A stretch of 64,000 bases of DNA from NCBI GenBank assembly GCA_020348925.1, contig CP070758.1:4374301-4438300 (forward strand). The letters run 5' to 3'. This DNA is from Gemmatimonadota bacterium (lineage in GTDB: Bacteria; JBHIER01; G020348925). A program made the position numbers and the translations under genes. The notes beneath the pieces were generated by a model, which worked only from the letters and a program-made list of their open reading frames with translations, had not been told where the DNA came from and made no database searches. Below are positions 53,312 to 62,865 of this stretch, one piece after another (the stretch's first letter is position 1; every line of letters begins with the position of its first letter).

Positions 53312-54547
53312 ATGGAAACAACAGTGAAACAGATACGTGACTGCATTAACGAATTGAAGGACGAAATCGTCGAGTTCACAAGCCGCATGATCAGCATCCC
53401 GACCGTCAATCCACCAGGTAAAAATTATGGGGAGATCGTCCGGCTATTCAGTGAGAAGCTCTCGCGCATGGGGATCGACTGGCAGGAGATCCATGTCCCA
53501 AAGGAAAGATTGGGAGAGCTTGCACCCAAGGGAGAGGATCTGCCGAGATCCTCCATCGTGGGCCACTGGGGTGAGGGTGAAAAGGAGGTGCACCTTCACG
53601 GCCATTACGATGTCGTGCCGGCTGCCTCCGCCGAACAATTTCACCCTCGTGTATCAAACGGCAGATTGTACGGACGCGGAGCCGCTGACATGAAGGGAGG
53701 GCTGGCCGTCATCCTGTTTACGCTTCAGACACTCATGAAGTGCGAAACAAAACTCAACGGTACTCTCTCGTTCTCCTTCACCCCGGACGAAGAGACGGGA
53801 GGTACGGCAGGATTGAAGTACCTTCTTGATGAAGGACACATTAACCGGAACATAATGGGTGTCCTTGATCCCGAACCCTCCGGCGGTGATATCATAAACG
53901 GCAGCAGGGGGGCTCTCTCTTTTGATGTCGTTTTTAAGGGCAGGCCAAGCCACGTCATGCTACAACACTTGGGAGTGAACGCATTCGAAAAAATGATCGA
54001 GGTTGCCGATGCTTTCAAGGTTTTGAGGCAAGAGATAGAGGGCAGGAGGACGGCGTACAGAACAAAGCCTCCGGAGGCGAACCGTTCGACGCTACTGCTT
54101 GGTGGACTCAGTGGGGGTGGGACGAACTTCAATATTGTTCCGGACCGGGCCTTCTTTACCGTGGACCGAAGATTCAATCCGGAAGAGAAAATAGAGGATG
54201 TTAAGAAAGAGCTCGAGGAACGGTTGTCATTTTTTCGACAAGAGGGCATCGAAATCGAAACGCACGTCTTCCAGGAGGGCAGTGCATCCTATACGAATGA
54301 AGATGAGCCCCTGTGTCAAATTCTATCACAGGTCGTAGGAAGCGTAAAAGGAAGGAAGCCTGAATTTTTTCTATGTCCGGGATTACTGGAAACTCGGTTT
54401 TTTGTGGAGACGGGAATTCCTGCTGTGATATTCGGACCTGGTCTTCTGGAGGAGGCTCACGGTCCGAATGAGTTCGTCTCAATTGATGACATCTTTGACT
54501 GTATTGAGATTTTTGCTCTGACCGCTCTCGAGCTTTTGGGGAGGTAG
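53312..54547 (+). CDS. M20-family peptidase (ArgE/DapE/ACY1 type)
   Basis: A 411-residue zinc peptidase. Metal-binding motifs are HLHGHYDVVPA, GRGAADMKGG and TPDEETGGTAG, with the dimerisation domain after about residue 190 (GRPSHVMLQHLGVN). Family members include succinyl-diaminopimelate desuccinylase, acetylornithine deacetylase and dipeptidases; the exact one cannot be set from sequence. No biosynthetic neighbours are present. It is convergent with the first STAS gene. Confidence 0.9.
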   Translation: METTVKQIRDCINELKDEIVEFTSRMISIPTVNPPGKNYGEIVRLFSEKLSRMGIDWQEIHVPKERLGELAPKGEDLPRSSIVGHWGEGEKEVHLHGHYDVVPAASAEQFHPRVSNGRLYGRGAADMKGGLAVILFTLQTLMKCETKLNGTLSFSFTPDEETGGTAGLKYLLDEGHINRNIMGVLDPEPSGGDIINGSRGALSFDVVFKGRPSHVMLQHLGVNAFEKMIEVADAFKVLRQEIEGRRTAYRTKPPEANRSTLLLGGLSGGGTNFNIVPDRAFFTVDRRFNPEEKIEDVKKELEERLSFFRQEGIEIETHVFQEGSASYTNEDEPLCQILSQVVGSVKGRKPEFFLCPGLLETRFFVETGIPAVIFGPGLLEEAHGPNEFVSIDDIFDCIEIFALTALELLGR

Positions 54548-54562
54548 GATCCCCCACTGAAA

Positions 54563-54982
54563 TTAGTGAAAACTGTCGACTGCTTTGCCGGACGAATCGA
54601 AAATCTCAAAGACCGTGTTCAACTTTGTAATCTGAAGATAATATTTCACTTTGTCCGACGGGCTGGCAAATTTCATATTGCCACCCATGCGGCGAAGGGT
54701 AGTAAAACAGCCCATAATAACTCCGATTCCGGCACTGTTTATCCAAGTCACCTTCCCAAAGTCCATCACAATCTTCATGATCCCTTCGTTCATGAGCTGG
54801 CGCAGAGTATCGCATAATGTCGTTGTCTCATCCCCTCCCATAATTTTCCCCTCGGGATGGACAACGACGATGTCCTTTTCAATCCGCTCGACCATCTCGA
54901 TGGATCCTGATGTCCCATTGCACTCAGGACTTTCAACTGAGTCTTTGGCCGCCTCTCCCTCTTGTCTCTTTTTAAACCACAT
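54563..54982 (-). CDS. STAS-domain anti-anti-sigma factor (1)
   Basis: A 139-residue protein with an approximately 30-residue acidic N-extension and a STAS domain: EKDIVVVHPEGKIMGGDETT and the phosphorylatable region WINSAGIGVIMG. Such proteins bind an anti-sigma kinase or a transporter/stressosome partner. It is the second of two tandem STAS genes; no anti-sigma kinase is adjacent. The ATG at 54982 is preferred over a TTG 15 bases upstream. Confidence 0.85.
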   Translation of the reverse strand: MWFKKRQEGEAAKDSVESPECNGTSGSIEMVERIEKDIVVVHPEGKIMGGDETTTLCDTLRQLMNEGIMKIVMDFGKVTWINSAGIGVIMGCFTTLRRMGGNMKFASPSDKVKYYLQITKLNTVFEIFDSSGKAVDSFH

Positions 54983-55074
54983 GGAATTCACTTCCAAATG
55001 TCAAGATTGAAAGTGTCATAAGGGCAAACGTTATGTCCCACGCCCTAATATTGCTGAAAGCCGGTAAGTGGTCA

Positions 55075-55416
55075 TTACTTCATAAAACTGCCCACCGCTT
55101 TATCAGTGCTTTCGTACGTTTCAAAAATAGTAATCAGCTTGGTGATCATGAAAAGGCTCTGAATGCGATCGCTGACGTTTGCCAGTTTCATATCGCCCTC
55201 AGCGCTTTTCATTGTCGTCATGCTCCCCATCAGCACTCCCAGGCCGGAACTGTTGATCCACTTGACCCCGCCGAGGTCAATGACGAGTTTTTTATGGCCT
55301 TTCCCAACGATCTCTCGCACCTTATCATGCACGGCCGTTGTCTCAGGACCGCCCATCAAATTACCGCTCACACTGATAATGGCGACGTCTCCATCAAATT
55401 TTTCCTTAACCGACAT
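55075..55416 (-). CDS. STAS-domain anti-anti-sigma factor (2)
   Basis: A 113-residue STAS protein with GDVAIISVSGNLMGGPETT and the conserved Ser region WINSSGLGVLMG. It closely resembles its neighbour at 54563 and precedes it by 92 bases. The pair may be duplicates with different partners. A GGAGGATC ribosome site precedes its ATG. Confidence 0.88.
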   Translation of the reverse strand: MSVKEKFDGDVAIISVSGNLMGGPETTAVHDKVREIVGKGHKKLVIDLGGVKWINSSGLGVLMGSMTTMKSAEGDMKLANVSDRIQSLFMITKLITIFETYESTDKAVGSFMK

Positions 55417-55476
55417 GCGATCCTCCTTCCGTCTTACGTTTTTATTTTCCTCGAATTCAAACGTTCAAAGATGAAC

Positions 55477-56034
55477 TTATTTGCCCAATAAAAATGTGAT
55501 TCCTGCAAAGATTCCGAAATAGTCCGCTCCGTTTACGTGATATTTTGCCTCAGCGATGCCCTTCATGGTCGGTGAGAGTGGATATTCCAGGCCTCCTACA
55601 AAGTGTAACCCAAAATCAGTATCAGAGGCTGAATCATCGTAATTCTCGGTCTCCCACTTCGAACGACCGATTGTGAGTCCTAATCCCCCACCGGCATAAG
55701 GTTCGATTATTGATTTTGTCTTGAAAAAGTATTTGGCGGTAGCCCCTATGATAATTTCCGTCCAATTCCACTCCGCCTTACCGTACAGCGGAGTTCCAGA
55801 ATCGTAGGATTTTCTCCAATAATCAATCAAGGCGCTCAAGTGTATATCTTTTGTGATCTGACCTAAATCCGCATGAACCCCAAGTCCGAAAGTGCTTTCA
55901 ATGGGGTCCTCCGGCATGACAAGACCGATTTTTCCTCCGATGCTATACAACCCGATATTGCTCCCCGCCATAACAGCAGATCCAAAAGACAGGCTCAGTA
56001 GAACAACAACCGTACAAAAGAACAATACTCGCAT
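55477..56034 (-). CDS. Outer-membrane beta-barrel protein
   Basis: A 185-residue exported protein with signal peptide (MRVLFFCTVVVLLSLSFGSA) and alternating beta-strands rich in Gly, Tyr and Trp (IEPYAGGGLGLTIGRS, GLHFVGGLEYPL). The size and pattern fit OmpA/OmpW-like eight-stranded barrels. No enzymatic motif is seen. It is upstream of the STAS pair by about 60 bases on the same strand. Confidence 0.8.
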   Translation of the reverse strand: MRVLFFCTVVVLLSLSFGSAVMAGSNIGLYSIGGKIGLVMPEDPIESTFGLGVHADLGQITKDIHLSALIDYWRKSYDSGTPLYGKAEWNWTEIIIGATAKYFFKTKSIIEPYAGGGLGLTIGRSKWETENYDDSASDTDFGLHFVGGLEYPLSPTMKGIAEAKYHVNGADYFGIFAGITFLLGK

Positions 56035-56241
56035 CGCCCCTCCTCGTGTTTAAACCATTGATGGTTATACAGGCAAATTGTAATAACACGTCATAAGTAT
56101 AATTTGTCCTTGCAGTTCTGTCAAGGAAAAACTTTAAGACAGAAGGGGAAAGTGGATTCAACGGCCATGCTTCTCAATTTTAATACAGTGAGAGCGTTGT
56201 ATCTTCGCTCCGCCTCCTCATGTGAATTTCAAGGATATACC

Positions 56242-57081
56242 TCACCACAGGGTAAGTGATGCCTGATGCGTCAATCCCAGAACGGAATGTGAGGAGAAGG
56301 CGTAGTCCAAACGGTACCGACTGAAGTAGAATCCAATCCCAGTTGTGAAATCCGTAGGATTCGTCTGCAATCCGATTCGCAGAGCGAATACGTTTGAGAA
56401 TCGATACTCCTGACCAGCGTGAAATTGAACTCCGGACCTTGATTCCGACTGTACCTCAGCAGTGAGAATGAGTCTACCCGTGGAACTGCTCCGAAGCCCG
56501 ATACTGATGAGATTCGGTATATGTTCATGGACTTTACCGATATGGGGATTGGTCACATTTGTGATAAAAAATCCTCCGTACAATTGGCGCCCTAATTCGA
56601 GGAGGCAGCCCAGATCGATCCCGTATGCGAAAGTTGAACCGTATCGGTCGATTGTGAGATTGAAGATCTTAAGCGTTGCTCCTAAACAGAGTCCTCCTGA
56701 GAGTGTCCTGCTGTGACACAGACCGAAGGTATTTTCTCTGTAGACTTTTGTTCCGAATGTTTTCAGCCCTACCCCCCACCTGCCCCATGGGGTAGGTTGT
56801 GTATATCCCGCAGAGCCGAGAGTTAGTTCTTTTATTCCGAACGGACGAGAGACAAAGGTGCTGAACATTCGTCCCGAAACTTGCTCCAAACCTGCCGGAT
56901 TCCAAAAAAGAGCTTCAGGATCATCAGCCAATGCAACATAAGCCCCGCCCATTCCTGCCGGACGTGCTCCAATCATCATATGTTCGAAAGCACTCCAGCC
57001 GCATGAGGTGCATGATACGGTGAGGGTCATGACCAAAAGCGAGCGATAGGGCCCAAGGAAACCATGAATCATTAGCCTCAT
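56242..57081 (-). CDS. PorV/PorQ-like outer-membrane protein
   Basis: A 279-residue exported beta-barrel of the PorV/UPF0164 group. The diagnostic start ARPAGMGGAYVALADDPEAL then FWNPAGLEQV is complete. PorV shuttles T9SS cargo to the cell surface in Bacteroidota, but paralogues exist whose role is unknown. The two T9SS-tagged proteins in this window make a link plausible. The start is uncertain among GTG 57114 and ATG 57081 or 57072. Confidence 0.85.
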   Translation of the reverse strand: MRLMIHGFLGPYRSLLVMTLTVSCTSCGWSAFEHMMIGARPAGMGGAYVALADDPEALFWNPAGLEQVSGRMFSTFVSRPFGIKELTLGSAGYTQPTPWGRWGVGLKTFGTKVYRENTFGLCHSRTLSGGLCLGATLKIFNLTIDRYGSTFAYGIDLGCLLELGRQLYGGFFITNVTNPHIGKVHEHIPNLISIGLRSSSTGRLILTAEVQSESRSGVQFHAGQEYRFSNVFALRIGLQTNPTDFTTGIGFYFSRYRLDYAFSSHSVLGLTHQASLTLW

Positions 57082-57271
57082 ACCTTTCCGCTCAGCCGAT
57101 ATGAAAATGCTCACAGTATTGCTATGAATCAGGAATTTTGGGGTAGGCTTTCACTCCAAGGAGTTAAACGGTCACTCCGGTAATTCCTGTCTCTAAAATT
57201 CTCAAGCCTTACTGTATACGTTTTCCTGATGAAAAAAGACGAAACGCCTAACAATTCAAAACAGTTCGATG

Positions 57272-58144
57272 CTATTGAGGAACCATTTCTCGGTGTTGTT
57301 CCTGCATCTCCTGAATTCTGTTCTGTAATGTCTTCTGTTGTCTCTCTAGAGTCAACAATTCTGGGTCCGGTTCAATCTTTTCGCTCTTTTTGCTCTCAAT
57401 GTTCCTTCGAATTACACCGGCTTTTTCCTGAATTCGGATGGCAATGATCCGAACTTTCGCCGGTTCTCCTCCAGTCCTCTGGAGGTCCAAGGCCAAGGCA
57501 TCCAAGTCGGCAGCCCGCTGTTCCATTACGGCCTTTTTTACCGTCCAAATTTCTCTTTCGATCGATGATGATCCAACAGTCTGAGCCTCTGAGTGGATTT
57601 GAGTCCGAAGACCTTCGGCCTGATTCTTCAAATCAGTGGCAATGATGCGTATCTGTGTGGGCGTTTTAAAAACTTGACGCAATGTATTGCCTAAATTTTC
57701 AATTTCATTGGCGTGATTCTCCAACATTTGGAGTATTTGGACTCGAGTTTTTTTCCTCTGGCTCTCCTCTTTTTGTAACTCAACGATCCTTCCCTGAATC
57801 TCTTTCAATTTTTGCTGGAGATCCTTTATCGCCTGACTCAGTTCTTCGCGTCGACGCGTCCGACTTTCCGTTTGTCCCGCTTTAGGGGTACTAGACCCTT
57901 GCGCAGTCTGGGCCTGCTGAGGTTGCTCTTTCGTCGCCACGGGCGGTGGTGCTTTTGGCTCCTCTCTCGATTCTACAACAGGATTTGCTTCTGATTCTAC
58001 AATTCCCACATACTCCTCGGATGTTTGAGAAACAGAAGAGAGTTTTTGTCTGCGACTCCACTCGCTTACGATCACAAAGGCGGCGATCACAACAGTAATT
58101 CCGATAATGATTACTACTGTGTGTCTCTTACAAAAATTAACCAT
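57272..58144 (-). CDS. Membrane-anchored coiled-coil protein
   Basis: A 290-residue protein with one N-terminal membrane helix (about 10-27), a Pro/Gln-rich linker (about 45-90) and long coiled-coil segments (about 95-290) rich in Gln, Glu, Lys and Arg. Two internal parts are similar (ENLGNTLRQVFKTPTQIRII and ALALDLQRTGGEPAKVRIIA), suggesting duplication. No family is recognised. It may be a periplasmic structural protein. Confidence 0.65.
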   Translation of the reverse strand: MVNFCKRHTVVIIIGITVVIAAFVIVSEWSRRQKLSSVSQTSEEYVGIVESEANPVVESREEPKAPPPVATKEQPQQAQTAQGSSTPKAGQTESRTRRREELSQAIKDLQQKLKEIQGRIVELQKEESQRKKTRVQILQMLENHANEIENLGNTLRQVFKTPTQIRIIATDLKNQAEGLRTQIHSEAQTVGSSSIEREIWTVKKAVMEQRAADLDALALDLQRTGGEPAKVRIIAIRIQEKAGVIRRNIESKKSEKIEPDPELLTLERQQKTLQNRIQEMQEQHREMVPQ

Positions 58145-58351
58145 TCAGTTTAACCCTCTGTATAATCATGTTCCTGATTTCTACCATGATCCCAAAATTT
58201 CTTAGGACATCTTCAATCGTCTATAGTATAATACTTTCTTTGGAAAGAGTCAACTCAAAAGGGAATTGAAACCGGTGGTGGGGCATCAATATTTTATCCG
58301 CATCCCTTTTTTGTGGGAAGGAATTCGTTGTTCGACCCATTATCGTAACCA

Positions 58352-59887
58352 CTAAGTGATAACCCTAAAAACATTTACATCGAATTTATCGGGATGGAGA
58401 CACTTTAAGATCGTACGCACAAATGTCCCTGTTTCAGCCTCTCTCTCGCTCAAGTCCACAGTTTTCCCTTTTATTTCATTACCGCTTTTATCAGCGATCA
58501 CTTTCACGATAGGTCTATCTAAAAAGGTCGGATTTCCATGGGTCTGCACAACCACGGCCAATTCTCCACTGTCAAGAACAACGAATGATCCAATAGGGTA
58601 TAATCCGACCGCATTGATGAACAGCTTCATCAAGACCGGGTCAAAATCTTTTCCGCTTTTTTCTATCATTTCCAAAAGAACACAATCCGGCGTTTCCTTT
58701 TGAGATTGATCGGGTTGGGGTGTTGTTGCGACATCGAAATGATCGGCAATGGCGATAATTCTGCTGAAGAGATCGAGTTCCTTTCTCGGTGACAGGTTGG
58801 GATAGCCTGAGATGTCGAACTTCAAATGATGTTCCAAAATTGCCTTCATCGCCCTCACAGGAAGTTCTCCGAGACTCTTCATCTCCATCAACATCTCGAC
58901 ACCGTACTGTGGGTGTTTCTCAGTCAGCTCTTTTCCCTCTTCTGAGGAGAGAGCGTCCTTTGAATCGAACTCCGTAGGATGAGGTATTTTTCCTAAATCA
59001 TGGAAAAGAGCCGCTAAGCCCAATTCTCGAAGGGCGTTCTTTTCCAATCCCACTTTCTGACCAAGGGCTACTGCCAAGATGCAGACATTGACCGAATGAT
59101 TTAGAATATATTTATCGTAGTGCTTCATCGTTGTCAAACCGATTAAATACGATTCGTCTTCCGCTATAAGATCAACAAGGGATTGGACAAGCCGCTTGAC
59201 TCTTCTTATGCCAATTTTCTGTTCCGATTTGCCCTTAAACATAATTCCCTTGAGATTGTAAATGCATTCGAAAAAGGTCTTCTTCGCCTGGCGACGAATC
59301 CCCATGAGATGCTCTTCCGCCGATCGTTTCGACGCAGCGGAGAACTTATGTATTGAGATCCGTTCGATATTCTCGGTTCTGAATTGATTTTGAAATTCTT
59401 CAAAGGTGATATTTTGGCGCTCCTCATGGGCTAAAAGTTGAAGAAAGCAACCGAGCTCCTCTTTTGTCAAACCATAATCGAAAAAAACCCCTTCAGTATT
59501 TCGTCTCTTCAGAGCGTCGATGATGAATTTCGTGTGCATGTAATTCTGAAACTCTGTTTTTATCTTGACCCGGTTGAAGAATAGGCAGTGCATGTAAACT
59601 TCAAGGGAGACAACATCCTCATTTTGAAAGAGTGACGCGAAGGTGGTCATTAATTTATCGATCTGTTTTTGAAATCCATCGTTGTCGGAATCATACAACT
59701 TTCTCGCCTTGATTGCCGTATGAAGCTGATTAATGAGAAGGTTCCCCTCTCTCAAATGTGCCTTTTCATCGAAATCAAGCAGGTCCAAATGTAAACCTCC
59801 TGCTTCGTACTGTTTCTGGTCGGTTTTTGCTATCATCGGATACTCCATCTCTCCTGGCGATATTGTGGGTGCGGTCTTCTCTTTCAT
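58352..59887 (-). CDS. HD-GYP domain phosphodiesterase
   Basis: A 511-residue protein with a large N-terminal domain (about 1-250) and an HD-GYP domain. The HD motif is in LAALFHDLGKI, followed by EHHLKFDISGYP. HD-GYP proteins usually hydrolyse cyclic di-GMP; the metal ligands are present. The N-terminal domain contains a helical region similar in style to the HEAT protein encoded just upstream. The two genes nearly touch, so they probably act together. Confidence 0.88.
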   Translation of the reverse strand: MKEKTAPTISPGEMEYPMIAKTDQKQYEAGGLHLDLLDFDEKAHLREGNLLINQLHTAIKARKLYDSDNDGFQKQIDKLMTTFASLFQNEDVVSLEVYMHCLFFNRVKIKTEFQNYMHTKFIIDALKRRNTEGVFFDYGLTKEELGCFLQLLAHEERQNITFEEFQNQFRTENIERISIHKFSAASKRSAEEHLMGIRRQAKKTFFECIYNLKGIMFKGKSEQKIGIRRVKRLVQSLVDLIAEDESYLIGLTTMKHYDKYILNHSVNVCILAVALGQKVGLEKNALRELGLAALFHDLGKIPHPTEFDSKDALSSEEGKELTEKHPQYGVEMLMEMKSLGELPVRAMKAILEHHLKFDISGYPNLSPRKELDLFSRIIAIADHFDVATTPQPDQSQKETPDCVLLEMIEKSGKDFDPVLMKLFINAVGLYPIGSFVVLDSGELAVVVQTHGNPTFLDRPIVKVIADKSGNEIKGKTVDLSEREAETGTFVRTILKCLHPDKFDVNVFRVIT

Positions 59888-59889
59888 GA

Positions 59890-61638
59890 TTATTGCTGAG
59901 CTTCCTGAAGTGCGGTCATACAGGCACTTTTTATCAGATACGAAGAATCATGGCTGTATTTATTCAAAAGGTGATAGGTTATATCAGAATAGTGTGGACC
60001 AAGGGCCAAAGCTGCACATATACGAGTTTCACTATGTCTTTTTCGATGGATAACGAACTTTTTCTTCATAAACGCCTCCAGAATTTGAACGCATTGTTGG
60101 GAACCGACGCTCCCCAGTATCGATAACAACGCTTTTTTCTCTCTGAAGCGCCTGGCATGGAACGTTTTTCTTCGGATGACATCTAAAAGGGGTTCAATAT
60201 TATGGCCGTCACTAATGGACTCAAGGCTTTCGGCAGCCAACGCGCGAACCTCATGATCTTTATCCGTCAAGAAATCTATTAACACTTTTTGAGCCTTTTC
60301 ATTTGCGATATGCTTCAAGGCCAGAATTGTTTCTTCCCTGACTCCCTTGAGATTGTGCTTTCTAAACGTTTGGAGAAGCTCAGGTCCATTTTCATCCCCT
60401 GTTTTCCCCAAAACAGATACAAGTTGTCTGGCCACCGTCTCCGAGGCATTCTCAATGGGCCGAATCAAACGCGGTGCCTGTTCTCGTGCCAACGTCTCAA
60501 GCCCTTGACAGATCGTCGCTCGTATTTTCGAAGATTTGATCTCCTCAAGAAGGAAACATATCGAGCCGATCGCCGTGGGACGAAGTTCGGCAACGAACGT
60601 ACAGAGATCATGGGATTCACAGGGAAGTTGAGCCTTCAAACCAAACCGGAATAAATTCATTTTCTCCCCCTCTGAGAACCCTCGTAACAAGACTTCAGCA
60701 AACCGAGCTTTCGATGGAAAACTCCTTTCATGTTCCTCTGAAAATTTCGAAAGCTGCTTTATGATGACGTTCAAGGGAGCATAAACACACTTGGTTAACA
60801 ACTCATCAGAATACTCCTCCATGAGCTTAAATACCGGCATATATCGATCTTCATCATCTTCGAGGCGCAACACATCGAAAATAATAGCCACGAGTTCCTC
60901 CTCGGCATTGAAGCATTTACCGTGTTTCAATACTCCAAGAAGATCTTCGATTTCTTCGTCTTTAAATGCTTTCAATCGAGACAGAATCATGGAATTGAGT
61001 CTTTGCTCCTTCAAATCAAAATCCGAAAGGCATTCTTCAATCCCTGATCGCCTCTCAAGAACAGCATCCGTTTCGTCCTGAGAATCAAACACAGATTTTT
61101 GAGAATCGAAATCGGAGAGAGCATGTTCAACACTTTCAATCTCTTGGTCTGGGATTTCATCGATAGCATAATAATGGATGTGGTCAAAATCTCTTGCCCA
61201 GAAAAGGCTCACAATATCTCTCTCCGTTTGAGGCAAACCGGCATTGATTTTTAAGGCCTCGAGAAAGCCTCTGATCTCCTGGTAGGTGAGTCCCTTTTCA
61301 AACCTGATTTCGCGGATGCCGTCATTGAAGAGCATAAAAATGAGACTGCTCCGCTTATCTTCCTCTCGATAGATAGATTCGCCTTGAAAGACTATTTCAG
61401 ATTCGGTCAACCGAATATCCAGTTGATCGTAGACCTCGAAAAACTCGTCAAACGTTTTATTGAGATTGAGAAGGGTGTTCTGAAAAAGAGGGTGGTCCGG
61501 TGTATACGTCCTCATGGCAGAAAAGGCTTTGTACAACAGAAAAATAAGTACTTCGACACTTAACTCAACAGCCCCTACCTGTTTTTTCACCTTAAGCTGA
61601 GACGCCGGCACTGGCTTTTCCGCAACAATGTTGCTCAT
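59890..61638 (-). CDS. HEAT-repeat scaffold protein
   Basis: A 582-residue soluble protein. The N-terminal ~170 residues (LIFLLYKAFSAMRTYTPDHP, VYDQLDIRLTESEIVFQGES) resemble the N-terminal domain of the HD-GYP partner (LHTAIKARKLYDSDND). The C-terminal ~250 residues contain HEAT-type repeats (LIDFLTDKDHEVRALAAESL, ILEAFMKKKFVIHRKRH). Its stop lies two bases before the HD-GYP start. The function is unknown; a scaffold or regulator for the phosphodiesterase is inferred. Confidence 0.7.
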   Translation of the reverse strand: MSNIVAEKPVPASQLKVKKQVGAVELSVEVLIFLLYKAFSAMRTYTPDHPLFQNTLLNLNKTFDEFFEVYDQLDIRLTESEIVFQGESIYREEDKRSSLIFMLFNDGIREIRFEKGLTYQEIRGFLEALKINAGLPQTERDIVSLFWARDFDHIHYYAIDEIPDQEIESVEHALSDFDSQKSVFDSQDETDAVLERRSGIEECLSDFDLKEQRLNSMILSRLKAFKDEEIEDLLGVLKHGKCFNAEEELVAIIFDVLRLEDDEDRYMPVFKLMEEYSDELLTKCVYAPLNVIIKQLSKFSEEHERSFPSKARFAEVLLRGFSEGEKMNLFRFGLKAQLPCESHDLCTFVAELRPTAIGSICFLLEEIKSSKIRATICQGLETLAREQAPRLIRPIENASETVARQLVSVLGKTGDENGPELLQTFRKHNLKGVREETILALKHIANEKAQKVLIDFLTDKDHEVRALAAESLESISDGHNIEPLLDVIRRKTFHARRFREKKALLSILGSVGSQQCVQILEAFMKKKFVIHRKRHSETRICAALALGPHYSDITYHLLNKYSHDSSYLIKSACMTALQEAQQ

Positions 61639-62219
61639 GGAATGAAGCCCTTTCTCATAGCTCGATATTCTCCCTACAATAAGGACAAGGGCATGAATTA
61701 TCCCTTCTCCCTCATCAGACTCACACTAGGATTCCCCACTGAGAGAGTATTTTTGTACAACGTCCAAACGAATACTATCGTACTCTTTCTATTCAATTTG
61801 CAATCTTCGTGCCAAAGGGTGAAAGATCTTGTAAGTATTCTCCAAGTATCTCATCGATGCATTCTTATTGTCTTTTTATTAGAAAAGACCGAATGTTTCT
61901 TGTCTCCTGTATGTTCGAACATGGCCGTTATGCAACTGATTTTATATTGAAATCAAAATATAACTTCTTGATTAGTAAAATATTAGTAGTGTGTACCTTT
62001 TTTTTACATCAAAAAGATGGCGGGGATTGTTTAACATTCGGGCTTGACATACGTGAGAGTAAAATTTCTTTTTTGTTATACAAGAGGGTTTGCAATTGAA
62101 ATTCTTGTTGGAGAATGTTGAACACATTGTTCTGAAAAATGGGGGATATAACCCATGCAGAGCGTGATATAGTCTTTCGGGGGAATTGGAGCCTGGTACT
62201 GTTCTATGTGTCGGATAGT
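61639..62219. other. Intergenic region, nothing recognised
   Basis: About 580 bases of AT-rich DNA between the HEAT gene and the VTT gene. Plus-strand frames of 73-102 codons lack ribosome sites and homology. I see no clear terminator, RNA or repeat. Confidence 0.45.
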
Positions 62220-62807
62220 TTATTCGTTGAGATCGAGCGTTTTTCTACGTGCCCTAAGTTTTTCGACGATTTTCCTGCGGAGAATACCGGCGTAACTCAC
62301 TATTCGATTGTAATTCTTTACGACGGAGATGGCAAGAAGAACGACAAAGGCCCCGACTAGTATCCAGGTTGGTACGGGGACCAAAGCCCCAAAGGCCGCC
62401 AAAAGGTAGTATCTTGAACCTCTGCCCACAAAGATCGCCACGACGTACTTCAGTTTACTATAATTCGTCGTAATGGCCATAAAGCGGAAGGGATCGAAGG
62501 GAATGGGAGTGAAAGCGGCCGTGATCATACTGACGAAGGCGACCTTGTTGAAAAATTTTCTGAAACTTTGAAATGTCTTCGTCTCTTTAATACGAGCGAC
62601 CTTCTTATATTTGAGAAGCTGGGAGAAAACGATATAGTCGATAAGCCCCGCCACGCATGAACCAGCGGCCCCTATGAGAGCCACGATCCACGATGGATAA
62701 TTTTGACCCATGTAAATGACGGTGGGTGGGGTGGGAAGAGGAAAAAACGTGCAGGCCACCATCATATAGAAGAAGTAATAGAGCAAACCGTGTTCAGTCA
62801 GGTCCAT
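62220..62807 (-). CDS. VTT-domain (SNARE-associated/DedA-like) membrane protein
   Basis: A 195-residue membrane protein with about five helices. The segments FPLPTPPTVIYMGQN, FFNKVAFVSMITAAFTPIPF and VAIFVGRGSRYYLLAAFG follow the VTT/DedA pattern, with the re-entrant motif near FTPIPFDPFR. DedA proteins act in membrane homeostasis and lipid flipping; the function here is not established. It is 58 bases downstream of the DUF362 gene. Confidence 0.82.
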   Translation of the reverse strand: MDLTEHGLLYYFFYMMVACTFFPLPTPPTVIYMGQNYPSWIVALIGAAGSCVAGLIDYIVFSQLLKYKKVARIKETKTFQSFRKFFNKVAFVSMITAAFTPIPFDPFRFMAITTNYSKLKYVVAIFVGRGSRYYLLAAFGALVPVPTWILVGAFVVLLAISVVKNYNRIVSYAGILRRKIVEKLRARRKTLDLNE

Positions 62808-62865
62808 TCTCTATTTTTTCCCTGAGGTACTTATCGCGCTCCCCGTGATTTTTATCGAGGTATGT

